A DNA stretch of 64,000 nucleotides from Rhodococcus sp. Z13 (GCF_025837095.1 NZ_CP107551.1:2152352-2216351), one strand, 5' to 3'. Shown: positions 40,034 to 48,725, counted from the stretch's first letter. The notes: generated by a model not told the origin, from the sequence alone. Numbers and translations are program-made.

Positions 40034-40518
40034 GCGCCGCGCCCGCCGCGACCGCGGCCACCCCCGATACCCCCCGACTCCGCCCGCTCGTCACCGAACG
40101 GGGCAGCGCCGGCTTCTTCTCCGCCGCCGCGCGGCGCCGCATCGAGATCCTCACCTGCGAGGACTGCGGCCGGCGTATCCACCTGCCGCGTCCGCGCTGT
40201 GTGCACTGCGGCAGCACGAACGTGTCGTGGACCCCGGCCCCGCACACCGGCACGGTCTACAGCCACACGGTCGTCGAACACCAGGTCCATCCGCTGTTCC
40301 CCGTGCCCTACACGGTGATCGTCGTCGACCTCGACGGCGAGGAGGACGGCGTACGCCTGATCGGCAACCTGCCCGGCCGTGCCGAGGTCACCGCCGGCAC
40401 CCCCGTCCGCTGCACCTTCGAGGACCTCGGAGAGGACGCGGCCGGAAACCCTGTGGTCCTGCCCGTATGGGAGATCGATACCGAGCGCGCGAGCAGCGGA
40501 ACCGAGGAGGACGCGTGA
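40030..40518 (+). CDS. DUF35 OB-fold protein with zinc ribbon
   Basis: A 162-residue DUF35 protein. The N-terminal zinc ribbon has CEDC (about 46-49) and CVHC (about 60-63); the OB-fold follows (about 75-150), with TGTVYSHTVVEHQVHPLFPV. DUF35 proteins bind thiolase-like partners and shape the acyl-CoA site (ChsH2-Ltp2 type). ATG and GTG overlaps on both sides couple it with the thiolase-like gene and the second DUF35 gene. Confidence 0.9.
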   Translation: MSAAPAATAATPDTPRLRPLVTERGSAGFFSAAARRRIEILTCEDCGRRIHLPRPRCVHCGSTNVSWTPAPHTGTVYSHTVVEHQVHPLFPVPYTVIVVDLDGEEDGVRLIGNLPGRAEVTAGTPVRCTFEDLGEDAAGNPVVLPVWEIDTERASSGTEEDA

Positions 40519-40946
40519 CCACGACATCCACCCGCCCGATCGATCCGGTCCTGTTCGTCGACGACGATCCGAACGGCGCGCTGCGCGGTGCCCGTTGCGC
40601 CCGCTGCGCGACCGTCACCTTCCCGGTCCAGCACAGCTGCCCCCGTTGCGGGGCCGCGGAGATGAACCCCGAGGCACTGCCCACCGAAGGGGTGCTCTGG
40701 TCCTACACCGTGCAGTCCTTCGCCCCGAAGAAGCCGTTCCTGCACACCGAACCGTTCACCCCCTTCGGGGTCGGTTACATCGATCTCGGTGACGTGATCG
40801 TCGAGTCCCGGCTCACCGTGAACGATCCGGAGTCGCTGGAGATCGGGATGCCGATGCGGTTGTGCAGCATCGTCAACCACGTCGACGACGACGGCACCGA
40901 GGTCGTCACCTTCGCATTCGCACCGAGCAAGGAGGAGGCGGCATGA
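40515..40946 (+). CDS. DUF35 OB-fold protein, second copy
   Basis: A 143-residue DUF35 protein with CARC (about 28-31) and CPRC (about 42-45) and an OB-fold containing LWSYTVQSFAPKKPFLHTEP. It differs clearly from the preceding copy, so they are not a recent duplication. GTG start inside the previous stop; its stop overlaps the next thiolase start. It probably serves as partner of that downstream thiolase. Confidence 0.9.
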   Translation: MTTTSTRPIDPVLFVDDDPNGALRGARCARCATVTFPVQHSCPRCGAAEMNPEALPTEGVLWSYTVQSFAPKKPFLHTEPFTPFGVGYIDLGDVIVESRLTVNDPESLEIGMPMRLCSIVNHVDDDGTEVVTFAFAPSKEEAA

Positions 40947-42085
40947 AGGTCGCGATCGTCGGTATCGGCATCCACAGGTTCGGCCGCACCGAGGGTGTGA
41001 GCGGTCTCGAACAGGGCGCCTACGCGGCCCGGCAGGCGATGGCCGACGCCGGAGTCGAGTTCAAGGACATCCAGTTCGCCTACGGCGGCAGCGATTCCGC
41101 GGGTAACGCAGACACCCTCGTGTCCACCCTGGGCCTGACGGGCCTGCCGTTCGTCAACGTGTCCAACGGATGCGCCACCGGTGGCAGCGCGCTGACCTCG
41201 GCGGTGAGCCGGATCCGTTCCGGCGAGTCCGATCTCGGCCTCGTCGTCGGGTTCGACAAGCATCCCCGCGGTGCGTTCAACCCTCGTCCCGAGGACAACG
41301 GGCTCGGCCGCTGGTACGGCGAGTCCGGGATGATGGTCACCACCCAGTTCTTCGCCATGAAGATCCAGCGGTACCTCGTCGAACACGGGCTGCCGAAGTC
41401 GCTGCTGGCGACGGTGGCCGCCAAGGCGTTCCGCAACGGCTCGCTCGCCCCGCACGCCTGGCGCCGCACCCCTCTGACCGAAGAGGAGATCGCCGGCGCG
41501 ACGATGGTCAACGACCCGCTCACCCAGTACATGTTCTGCTCCCCGGCCGAGGGCGGGGTCGCGCTGGTGCTCGCCCGCGCCGACCACGCCCACCGTTACA
41601 CCGACACCCCGGTCTTCCTCGAGGCCGCCGAGCTGCGGTCCCGGTTGTTCGGATCGTTCGAGGTGTTCAGCCCGTGGATCTCACCCGAACGGGCCGACGG
41701 GCCGACGGTGACCGCCTCCCGGGCCGCGTTCGAAGCCGCCGGGATCGACCCGAGCGACGTCGACGTGGCGCAGATCCAGGACACCGAGGCCGGCGCGGAG
41801 ATCATGCACCTGGCCGAGACGGGTCTGTGCAAGCACGGCGAGCAGGAGACGCTCATCCGGTCCGGCGCCACCGAGATCGGTGGCTCGATCCCGGTCAACA
41901 CAGACGGCGGGTGCCTCGCGAACGGAGAGCCGATCGGCGCGACCGGCCTGCGGCAGGTCTACGAGAACGTCGTGCAGCTGCGTGGCGCGGCGGGCGCCCG
42001 TCAGGTCCCGGGCGACCCCAAGGTCGGGTTCACCCATGTGTACGGGGCTCCGGGCATCAGCGCGTGCACGGTCCTCACCCGCTGA
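40943..42085 (+). CDS. SCP-x-type thiolase with catalytic cysteine
   Basis: A 380-residue thiolase-superfamily protein. The nucleophile Cys77 is present in VNVSNGCATGGSAL. The C-terminal motif is NTDGGCLANGEPIGATGLRQ, with Glu where canonical thiolases have His. Thiolytic cleavage or formation of a C-C bond on an acyl-CoA is expected. Together with the Cys-less paralogue and two DUF35 genes it forms a four-gene block joined by four-base overlaps, implying co-assembly. Confidence 0.87.
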   Translation: MKVAIVGIGIHRFGRTEGVSGLEQGAYAARQAMADAGVEFKDIQFAYGGSDSAGNADTLVSTLGLTGLPFVNVSNGCATGGSALTSAVSRIRSGESDLGLVVGFDKHPRGAFNPRPEDNGLGRWYGESGMMVTTQFFAMKIQRYLVEHGLPKSLLATVAAKAFRNGSLAPHAWRRTPLTEEEIAGATMVNDPLTQYMFCSPAEGGVALVLARADHAHRYTDTPVFLEAAELRSRLFGSFEVFSPWISPERADGPTVTASRAAFEAAGIDPSDVDVAQIQDTEAGAEIMHLAETGLCKHGEQETLIRSGATEIGGSIPVNTDGGCLANGEPIGATGLRQVYENVVQLRGAAGARQVPGDPKVGFTHVYGAPGISACTVLTR

Positions 42086-42132
42086 CCCGTCCCACCGACG
42101 AGAACTTTCACCAACGCTAGGAGACGATCGAC

Positions 42133-43422
42133 ATGGCATGGGATTTCGAAACCGACCCGGAGTTCCAGGAGAAGCTGGACTGGGTGCAGACCTTCGTGAA
42201 GGAGGAGGTCGCCCCCGTCGACCGCGTCATCGAGCACGCGTGGGACGTCACCGATCCGACGCGCAACAAGCTCATCCGCCCGCTGCAGGACATCGTGCGG
42301 GAGAAGGGCCTGTGGGCGTGCCATCTCGGCCCGAAGCTCGGTGGCCCCGGTTACGGGCAGCTCAAGCTCGCGCTGCTCAACGAGATCCTCGGCGCCACCC
42401 ACAGCGGCCCGGTCGTGTTCGGCTGTCAGGCACCGGATTCCGGCAACGCGGAGATCCTCGCGCACTACGGCACACCCGAACTGAAGGAACGCTACCTGCA
42501 GCCGCTCATCGACGGCGACATCGTCTCCTGCTACTCGATGACCGAACCCCAGGGCGGCTCGGACCCGACGAGCTTCGTCACCCGCGCCGTCCGCGACGGC
42601 GACCACTACGTCATCAACGGTGAGAAGTGGTTCTCCTCGCACGCCCGGTTCTCGTCGTTCCTCATCGTGATGGCCGTGACCGACCCCGACGCCCCGCGCA
42701 CCAAGCGGGCGTCGATGTTCGTCGTCCCCATGGACACCCCGGGCATCGAGATCGTCCGGAACGTCAGCGTGTGGGGGCACCAGGAATCCGAGGGCACCCA
42801 CGCGTACATCCGCTACACCGACGTGCGCGTGCCCGCCGACCACCTGCTCGGGGAGGAGGGCGAGGGCTTCGCCGTCGCCCAGACCCGGCTCGGCGGTGGC
42901 CGCATCCATCACGCGATGCGTACCGTCGGCCTGGTCAAGGCGTCGCTGGAGATGATGCTCGAACGCGCCGTGTCGCGGCAGACCCGCGGTCGCTCCCTCG
43001 CGGACATGCAGATGGTGCAGGACATGATCGCCGAATCGTGGGTCGATCTCGAACAGTTCCGCCTGCTCGTGCTGCAGACCGCCTGGAAGATCGACCGGCT
43101 CGACGACTACAAGAAGGTCATCGCCGACATCTCCGCCGTGAAGATGGTGATGCCGAAGGTCCTCAACAACGTCGTCTCCCGGGCGATCCAGCTGCACGGC
43201 TCACTCGGCATCTCCACCGAGATGCCGTTCGGCAAGTGGCTGCTCGAGAGCTACCACATGGGCCTGGCGGACGGCGCCACCGAGCTGCACAAGCAGCAGA
43301 TCGCCAAGCAGCTGCTCAAGACCGCCACGCCGGCCGAGGGCCTGTTCCCGACCGGGCATCTGCTCGCGCAGAACGCCGCGGCGGAAGCGAAGTTCGGGCT
43401 GCCGGCGCTGGGGGTGCAGTGA
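42133..43422 (+). CDS. Acyl-CoA dehydrogenase, ACAD10/11-like
   Basis: A 429-residue FAD enzyme. FAD-binding segments are CYSMTEPQGGSDPTSFVTRA and VINGEKWFSSHARFSSF; the C-terminal region has AIQLHGSLGISTEMPFGKWL and LADGATELHKQQIAKQLL. The SDPT and DG-x2-E-x-H forms resemble ACAD10/11 and LvaC rather than ordinary short-chain dehydrogenases. The next gene, overlapping by one base, is an APH-type kinase, the domain fused to ACAD in mammalian ACAD10 and ACAD11. That pairing supports action on phosphorylated 4-hydroxyacyl-CoA. Confidence 0.87.
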   Translation: MAWDFETDPEFQEKLDWVQTFVKEEVAPVDRVIEHAWDVTDPTRNKLIRPLQDIVREKGLWACHLGPKLGGPGYGQLKLALLNEILGATHSGPVVFGCQAPDSGNAEILAHYGTPELKERYLQPLIDGDIVSCYSMTEPQGGSDPTSFVTRAVRDGDHYVINGEKWFSSHARFSSFLIVMAVTDPDAPRTKRASMFVVPMDTPGIEIVRNVSVWGHQESEGTHAYIRYTDVRVPADHLLGEEGEGFAVAQTRLGGGRIHHAMRTVGLVKASLEMMLERAVSRQTRGRSLADMQMVQDMIAESWVDLEQFRLLVLQTAWKIDRLDDYKKVIADISAVKMVMPKVLNNVVSRAIQLHGSLGISTEMPFGKWLLESYHMGLADGATELHKQQIAKQLLKTATPAEGLFPTGHLLAQNAAAEAKFGLPALGVQ

Positions 43423-44537
43423 TGACCGACCTCGCAGCGCGGCCGCGCGCCGGGGAGGTGGAGGAGCCGCGCGTCGAGGTCGCGCCCGTGAGGCCGGGGG
43501 AGGAGCTGGACTGGGCTGCCCTCGAGGCCTACCTGCGCACCCACCTCGACGATCTCGACGGCGAGTTCTCGGTGCTGCAGTTCCCCCGCGGCTCGGCGAA
43601 CCTGACCTACCGGGTGGCGTTCGGTGACCGCTTGCTCGTGGTGCGCCGTCCCCCCTTCGGGAAGATCGCGCGCGGCGCCCACGACATGGCCCGTGAGCAT
43701 CGCGTCCTGTCGCGGCTGTACCGCGCGTACGACCGCGCCCCGCGGGCGCTGCTGCACTGTGCGGACACCTCCGTCGTCGGTGCGGAGTTCTTCGCCTCCG
43801 AGTACCGCGAGGGGGTCGTCGTGTGGGACGAGATCCCCGAGTCGATGGCACAGCATCCGGACGCCGGTCGGCGGATCGGGTTCGCCGTCGTCGATGCGCT
43901 CGCCGAACTGCACGCCGTCGATCCGGCGTCGTGTGATCTCGCGGATCTCGGCCGGCCGGAGGGATATCTGGAACGGCAGGTCGCGGGGTGGTCCTCGCGG
44001 TGGGAGGCCGTCGCCGAGTACGCCTCCGACCGGGAGGTCGCCGAGCTCGTGGAGGAGGTCGGCCGCCGGATCCGCGCGGACGTGCCCGGCAGCCAGCGGG
44101 CCGGCATCGTCCACAACGATTACAAGGTCGACAACTGCCAGTTCCCGCACGGTGATCCGGACCGGGTGAAGTCGGTGTTCGACTGGGACATGGCCACCAC
44201 CGGTGACGTGCTCGTGGATCTGGGCACCCTGCTCAACTACTGGCCGGACCGGACGGTGGACCCGGACTCGGACGCGGCGTTCATCGTGGTGCCCGGCATG
44301 CACGCCCTCGACCTGCCGTCGCGGGCCGAGATCGTCGAGCGCTACACGGCCGGAAGCGATCTCGATCTGTCGCGCATCGACTGGTACGAGGCCTTCGGTT
44401 GCTGGAAGACCGTGGTCATCCTGCAGCAGCTCTACGCGCGGTTCGTGCGGGGGGAGACCACCGATCCGCGGATGGGCCAGCGTGGGGAACTCGTCGCGCC
44501 GCTCGCGCGCCGGGCTCTCGGCCTGCTGCCCGCCTGA
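43422..44537 (+). CDS. APH-type phosphotransferase (ACAD10/11 kinase-domain-like)
   Basis: A 371-residue aminoglycoside-phosphotransferase-fold kinase. Nucleotide-binding segment LVVRRPPFGKIARGAHDMAR (about 69-88), catalytic loop H231-N-D233-x4-N238 (IVHNDYKVDNCQF) and metal-binding D254 (VFDWDMATTGD) are all intact. The phrase EYREGVVVWDEIP resembles the kinase domain of ACAD10/11. With the preceding dehydrogenase it probably phosphorylates a 4-hydroxyacyl-CoA so that the oxygen can be removed, as in LvaA of levulinate catabolism. True aminoglycoside resistance is unlikely. The start overlaps the upstream stop (TGATG). Confidence 0.87.
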   Translation: MTDLAARPRAGEVEEPRVEVAPVRPGEELDWAALEAYLRTHLDDLDGEFSVLQFPRGSANLTYRVAFGDRLLVVRRPPFGKIARGAHDMAREHRVLSRLYRAYDRAPRALLHCADTSVVGAEFFASEYREGVVVWDEIPESMAQHPDAGRRIGFAVVDALAELHAVDPASCDLADLGRPEGYLERQVAGWSSRWEAVAEYASDREVAELVEEVGRRIRADVPGSQRAGIVHNDYKVDNCQFPHGDPDRVKSVFDWDMATTGDVLVDLGTLLNYWPDRTVDPDSDAAFIVVPGMHALDLPSRAEIVERYTAGSDLDLSRIDWYEAFGCWKTVVILQQLYARFVRGETTDPRMGQRGELVAPLARRALGLLPA

Positions 44538-44547
44538 CCGTACACAC

Positions 44548-44593
44548 CGACGGGGCACGTCCGGTGGCGCGAGCCGCCCGGCGTGCCCCGTCG
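44548..44593 (+). terminator. Terminator after the kinase gene
   Basis: CGACGGGGCACG (44548-44559) pairs exactly with CGTGCCCCGTCG (44582-44593); the loop can form an inner GGYGGC/GCCGCC stem. It is followed by TCGTTTC. It probably ends the operon that starts at 32575, with some read-through into the LLM gene. Confidence 0.7.
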
Positions 44594-44619
44594 TCGTTTC
44601 GCCACCACGAGGAGAGAAC

Positions 44620-45513
44620 GTGCCCACTGTCGGACTGTGCACCTACGGCATCACCCCGCACGACGCGCTCGACCTGGCCCGCGCCGCGGACGAACTCGGA
44701 TTCCACGCCCTGTGGCTCGGGGAGCACGTGCTGCACCCGATCTCGTACGGGAGCGCGCACCCGTCGACAGGCACCCGCCAGCACCATTCGGGGCCGATCG
44801 TCGACGACACCACCGAACTCACCGACCCGCTCGCCCTGCACGCCGCGATCGCGGCGTGCACGCAACGGCTGATGCTCGGCACAGCCGTCTACGTCACCGC
44901 CCTCCGGCACCCCCTGCACACGGCCCGTACGACGATCACCCTGCAGGAACTCAGCGGTGGACGGTTGCTGTTCGGGATCGGTTCGGGCTGGCTCGAGGAG
45001 GAGTTCACCGCCCTCGACGTGCCCTTCACCCGGCGGTTCGCCCGCACCGACGAGTGTGTGGAGATCCTGCGTAAGGCGTGGGGCGGCGAGTCGTTCGCCC
45101 ACGAGGGTGCCCACTACCGGTTCGACGAGGTACGGCTGCACCCGCGGCCGGTGACGGTGCCGGTCGTCTACGGCGGCAACGGGCCTCGTGCCCTCGCCCG
45201 CGCAGCACGTCTCGGCGATGCGTGGATCTCCTCGGGCACACCGACCTTCGAGGAGGCGGTGGAGTTGGTGGGTACCCTGCGTCGGCACCGCCGGGAGATC
45301 GACGGCAATGCGGATTTCCCGTGCTATGTGCGTGTCGAGATCACCGAGGAGACGACGGCGTCGGATCTCCACCGTTACCGGGAGCACGGACTCGACGATC
45401 TGGTCGTGTGGGCCGACGCGGGTTGGAAGGGCGCCACCCTCGCGCAGCGGCGGGAGAATCTGGCGGCCCTGGCGGATCGGCTCGGGGTGCGGTCGCCGGC
45501 GACCGTGGGCTGA
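44620..45513 (+). CDS. LLM-class (luciferase-like) flavin/F420-dependent oxidoreductase
   Basis: A 297-residue TIM-barrel protein of the F420-dependent LLM group: LGEHVLHPISYGSAHPSTG (about 33-51), LMLGTAVYVTALRHPLHTAR, then LSGGRLLFGIGSGWLEEEFT. C-terminal VVYGGNGPRALARAARLGDA. Such enzymes use F420 or FMN to oxidise or reduce alcohols, ketones or acyl-CoA compounds. GTG 44620 with GAGGAGAG upstream. It follows a terminator and ends at another, so it may have its own promoter. Confidence 0.88.
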   Translation: MPTVGLCTYGITPHDALDLARAADELGFHALWLGEHVLHPISYGSAHPSTGTRQHHSGPIVDDTTELTDPLALHAAIAACTQRLMLGTAVYVTALRHPLHTARTTITLQELSGGRLLFGIGSGWLEEEFTALDVPFTRRFARTDECVEILRKAWGGESFAHEGAHYRFDEVRLHPRPVTVPVVYGGNGPRALARAARLGDAWISSGTPTFEEAVELVGTLRRHRREIDGNADFPCYVRVEITEETTASDLHRYREHGLDDLVVWADAGWKGATLAQRRENLAALADRLGVRSPATVG

Positions 45514-45523
45514 GCCGAACAGC

Positions 45524-45570
45524 ACGAGACCCCGCGGCCGGGCGCGGAATCCGGAACCGCGGGGTCTCGT
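45524..45570. terminator. Terminator between convergent LLM and SDR genes
   Basis: ACGAGACCCCGCGG (45524-45537) and CCGCGGGGTCTCGT (45557-45570) form a perfect 14-pair stem with a 19-base loop, in the 88-base gap between convergent genes. Confidence 0.85.
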
Positions 45571-45601
45571 CGTCCGTCCCTGGGATCGGACGGCGGCGGG
45601 G

Positions 45602-46321
45602 TCAGCGGGCAGCGGTGCTGCCGGTGACCGGGACGAGAGCGCCGGTCACGGCGCGGGAGGCGTCGCTCAGGAGGAACGCGATGACCTCGGCGATGTCGGT
45701 GGGGCGCGCCCATGAGGAGGTGTCGGCGTCGGGCATGGCCTGTCGGTTCGCCGGGGTGTCGATCATGGACGGCACCAGGCCGTTGACGCGGATGGAGTCG
45801 GGGGCGTACTCCACGGCCATGCTCTGCACCAGCGCGGCGACGGCGGCCTTGGAGGCGATGTAGCCGGCGGCGCCGGGGAAGGGGCTCGTGGCAGCGGCCG
45901 ACCCGATGCACACGATCGATCCGCCGCCGTGCCGGATGAGTTCGGGCAGCGCGGCCTGGGTGACGAGGTAGGCGATGCGCAGGTTGAGGGAGAGCTGGGC
46001 GTCGAGCACGTCGACGGGGGTCTCGTGCACGCGGCTGCCGGAGTGGAACCCGCCGACGAGGTTGACCAACCCCGTCATGGGACGGGAGTCGTCCTCGGCG
46101 GCAAGGGAGATCACGCGCTCGACGTCGTTCTCGTCGGACAGGTCGGCCTTGACGAGCAGGAGATCGGGGTGCGGGGTGAGCCGATCGACCTCGGCCTCGT
46201 CGTACCACGGGACGACCACACGGGCGCCGGTCGCGAGGAGACGTTCGGTGACGGCGGTGCCGAGACCGCCGGTGCCGCCGGTGACCACGACGGAGCCGGA
46301 TCCGGGGGTGTGTTCACTCAT
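45602..46321 (-). CDS. SDR-family oxidoreductase
   Basis: A 239-residue SDR: cofactor loop TGGTGGLG (about 14-21), VNLVGGFHSGS instead of the usual NNAG, CIGSAAATSPF with Ser, and YIASKAA Tyr/Lys (about 151-155). The altered NNAG motif sets it apart from the other SDRs in the island. ATG 46321 follows AAAGG. An operator-like dyad lies 67-82 bases upstream. Confidence 0.88.
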   Translation of the reverse strand: MSEHTPGSGSVVVTGGTGGLGTAVTERLLATGARVVVPWYDEAEVDRLTPHPDLLLVKADLSDENDVERVISLAAEDDSRPMTGLVNLVGGFHSGSRVHETPVDVLDAQLSLNLRIAYLVTQAALPELIRHGGGSIVCIGSAAATSPFPGAAGYIASKAAVAALVQSMAVEYAPDSIRVNGLVPSMIDTPANRQAMPDADTSSWARPTDIAEVIAFLLSDASRAVTGALVPVTGSTAAR

Positions 46322-46387
46322 GACGAAGCCTTTCGGTGCGGTGCTGGGAGCGACTCTCCTGCAGGAGAGTTCATGTCGGGTGGACAT

Positions 46388-46403
46388 AAACATGCCCATA
46401 TTT
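46388..46403 (-). promoter_or_regulatory. Operator-like dyad upstream of the SDR gene (site 2)
   Basis: Read on the minus strand this is AAATATGGGCATGTTT, an imperfect inverted repeat (AAATAT/ATGTTT) that closely matches sites at 32436 and 48684. It lies in the 119-base gap between the MFS and SDR genes, in an AT-rich patch unlike its surroundings. Confidence 0.55.
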
Positions 46404-46440
46404 AGGATGGTTGTGAGTGTACCGCGGAAAGTGGCCCGCG

Positions 46441-47673
46441 TCACCCTTCGGTCGGCACCGGTTCGGAGGTGGGCTCCGTCCGGGTACGCCGCCGCGACGG
46501 CAGCAGTCGCCCGCCGAGTGCGAGAGCGCCCAGACCGAGGAACGCCGCGGCCGCGGTGGCTGCGAAGGGAACCCACGGCTCGGTGGTCTGGCCGAGCCAT
46601 CCGGCCAGCCACGGCGCGCAGGCGCCACCACCGAAACGGACGAAACTGTAGCTCGCCGCGACGGTGGCGCCGTCCACCGTCGAGACGTGCATCCCGATCT
46701 CCGTCACCAATGCGTTGAGCAGGCCGACGAACAGGCCGGAGACGACGATGCAGGCCGTGACCACGGCCCGGTCGTCGACGAAGACCGCGACCAGGGCCAG
46801 GGTGGCGGCGAACGACACCAGTGCCGTGGCCACGGTGGGTACCGCCCCGACGGTCGACTGCAGTCGAGGTGCCAGAAGGACGGAGGCGCAGACCAGGCAC
46901 AGGCCCCATCCGGAGAACACGAAACCGATTCGGGTCGACGAGTATCCGAGGACGAACGGGCCGTAGGAGAACAGCGTGAACAGACCGAGGTGGTAGAGCA
47001 GCGATACCACCGCCACCGAGAACAACCCCCGATGCGCGAGGGCGCGGAACGGGGCGGTGAGCGAGGTCGGAGCCGCCGGGCGCGGGGCGGGGGGCAGAAT
47101 CGCCACCAGCACGACGAACGAGGCGACGACCAGCGCGGCCGATCCGAGGAAGGCCGCGCGCCACGAGATCTGCCCCAGCAGTCCACCGAGCAACGGGCCC
47201 GTGGCGATTCCCGCGCCCACCGCCGCCTCGTAGAACGTGATCGCCCGGGAACGCTCACCGGGCATCGCCGCCACGATCGCAGCCAGGGAGGTCGCGACGA
47301 ACAGGGCATTCCCGAGACCCCAGCCGGCGCGGAAGCCGACGATCTGCCCGACCGTCCACGACAGGCTCGATCCGAGGGCGGCCAGCGCGATGACCGCCAG
47401 CCCGACCAGCAGGGTCGTGCGCATACCGATCCGGCTGGAGATCCAGCCGGTGGCCACCATCGCCAGTCCCATCACCGCCATGTAACTGGTGAACAGCAGG
47501 GACACCTGGGCCGGTGACCCACCGAGTTCGAGGGCCAGGGTCGGGAGGATGGGGCTCACCACTCCGATGCCCATGAACACGCCGACGGTGGCGAAGGCGA
47601 CCGCCAGACCGGCGCGGGGGAGAGGGGAGCGACCGCGCGAACGGTCACGGCGGATGACAGGTTTCGATGACAC
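46441..47673 (-). CDS. MFS transporter
   Basis: A 410-residue major facilitator protein with 12 predicted membrane helices. The loop 2-3 motif is GWISSRIGMRTTLLVG (about 76-91), and helix 5 has GAGIATGPLLGGLLGQ, which is usual for drug/H+ antiporters of the 12-helix group. GTG start. Upstream of it lie a strong hairpin and the GntR regulator. It may export a pathway intermediate or toxic acid, or import substrate; specificity unknown. Confidence 0.88.
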   Translation of the reverse strand: MSSKPVIRRDRSRGRSPLPRAGLAVAFATVGVFMGIGVVSPILPTLALELGGSPAQVSLLFTSYMAVMGLAMVATGWISSRIGMRTTLLVGLAVIALAALGSSLSWTVGQIVGFRAGWGLGNALFVATSLAAIVAAMPGERSRAITFYEAAVGAGIATGPLLGGLLGQISWRAAFLGSAALVVASFVVLVAILPPAPRPAAPTSLTAPFRALAHRGLFSVAVVSLLYHLGLFTLFSYGPFVLGYSSTRIGFVFSGWGLCLVCASVLLAPRLQSTVGAVPTVATALVSFAATLALVAVFVDDRAVVTACIVVSGLFVGLLNALVTEIGMHVSTVDGATVAASYSFVRFGGGACAPWLAGWLGQTTEPWVPFAATAAAAFLGLGALALGGRLLPSRRRTRTEPTSEPVPTEG

Positions 47674-47705
47674 GCAGGTCTCCGGCTGGGTGCGACGACC
47701 TGCAG

Positions 47706-47742
47706 CGTCCGTCCGGCGGCCGCGGTGGCCGCCGGACGGACG
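47706..47742. terminator. Strong hairpin between gntR-type gene and MFS gene
   Basis: CGTCCGTCCGGCGGCC (47706-47721) pairs perfectly with GGCCGCCGGACGGACG (47727-47742) around a five-base loop. It lies after the regulator stop and should isolate the MFS gene from it. Confidence 0.8.
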
Positions 47743-47795
47743 ATGTTCAGGTCACGGGTGGGGGACCCGGATGCCGATCGAACCGGAGGGAGTGG

Positions 47796-48584
47796 TCAGC
47801 GCCAGTCCACGCGTTCGTCCAGCATCCGGGGATTCACTGAGGAGAGGTTGTCCATCACGTCGCGCATGTGCTCGCGCGCGAGGCGGCGGGCGAGTTCGGG
47901 GTCGCCTGCGGCGATGGCGTCGTGGATCGCCTGGTGGGGACTCTCGAAGCTCTGACGTTCCTCCTCGCTCCACACCTGGGGATGTGCCTCGAGCATCCGA
48001 TCGGTGTAGATGTGGGCGAGCGCGGAGCCCGTGAGAGTGAGGATGTAGTTGCCGGACAGCTCCCGCAGGGTCTCGTGGAACCCGACGGCGGCCTCGGTGA
48101 CCTCCTCGTCCGTCATGTCCGTGGAGATGCGCTTGCCGGCCAGTGCGTCGAGGTCGACCTTCTCGCCGGCGGCGACACGGTCGGCGAGCATCGCGGCCGC
48201 GAGTCCTTCCATCTCGAGTGCCGCCTCGGCGACCTGGCGGAAGCTGACGCCCTTCGCCTGCAGATACATCGACAGGGTGTCCCCGAACTCGCTGCCCGAC
48301 GGCTCGGAGACGATCGGGCCGCCGCCGAGTCCCTGCCGTACGGTCACCAGGCCCTGGGCCTCGAGCAGACGCAGTCCCTCTCGAACCGAGGCGCGTCCGA
48401 CGCCGAAACGGCGGGCCATCTCGGATTCCGCCTCGAGGGCGGATCCGGGGGCGAGCTGCCGGTCGGCGATCTCCTTGGCCACCATCCGGGCCACGGTGCG
48501 CGAGACCTTCTCGTGCCGGGTCATCGCCACCGCGCGCCGGCGCGCCGCGGTGTCCGACTGCGAGCTCGTGATGTTGCGGGTCAT
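47796..48584 (-). CDS. GntR-family regulator, FadR/FCD subfamily
   Basis: A 262-residue regulator. The winged helix covers about residues 22-95 (RMVAKEIADRQLAPGSALEA, then RRFGVGRASVREGLRLLEAQ). The C-terminal all-helical FCD domain (about 110-250) retains metal or ligand-binding histidines in VGFHETLREL, SPHQAIHDAI and REHMRDVMD. FCD regulators usually sense organic acids or acyl-CoA and repress catabolic genes. GAGGA precedes the ATG. It is divergent from an SDR gene, and the 141-base gap contains one copy of the shared dyad, consistent with autoregulation. It is the only regulator gene inside the island. Confidence 0.9.
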   Translation of the reverse strand: MTRNITSSQSDTAARRRAVAMTRHEKVSRTVARMVAKEIADRQLAPGSALEAESEMARRFGVGRASVREGLRLLEAQGLVTVRQGLGGGPIVSEPSGSEFGDTLSMYLQAKGVSFRQVAEAALEMEGLAAAMLADRVAAGEKVDLDALAGKRISTDMTDEEVTEAAVGFHETLRELSGNYILTLTGSALAHIYTDRMLEAHPQVWSEEERQSFESPHQAIHDAIAAGDPELARRLAREHMRDVMDNLSSVNPRMLDERVDWR

Positions 48585-48683
48585 GGTGTCCTCGTCGTTT
48601 CAAGCGGGTTCCCGCACTCGTCCGAGCGGGGTGAGCGTGCCGCCGAGTATAGGGATGGCGGCCCCTCGATGAGGCTACTTTAC

Positions 48684-48719
48684 AAATATATGTATGTTTC
48701 GCGTGTTTGATGCTATACC
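48684..48719 (+). promoter_or_regulatory. Operator-like dyad (site 3) and promoter of the SDR gene
   Basis: AAATATATGTATGTTT (48684-48699) matches the shared dyad. TGCTATACC with -10 TATACC (48714-48719) follows, and the SDR ATG begins six bases after the -10, so the message should start at or next to the ATG (leaderless). No ribosome site is visible. The dyad lies about 100-115 bases upstream of the GntR start, so it could control both directions. Confidence 0.55.
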
Positions 48720-48725
48720 ACTCCT

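Noticed and set aside
43422-44537. Aminoglycoside-resistance phosphotransferase
   Set aside because: The fold and catalytic loop match, but pairing with an ACAD10/11-like dehydrogenase and similarity to that kinase-domain type point to acyl-CoA metabolism.
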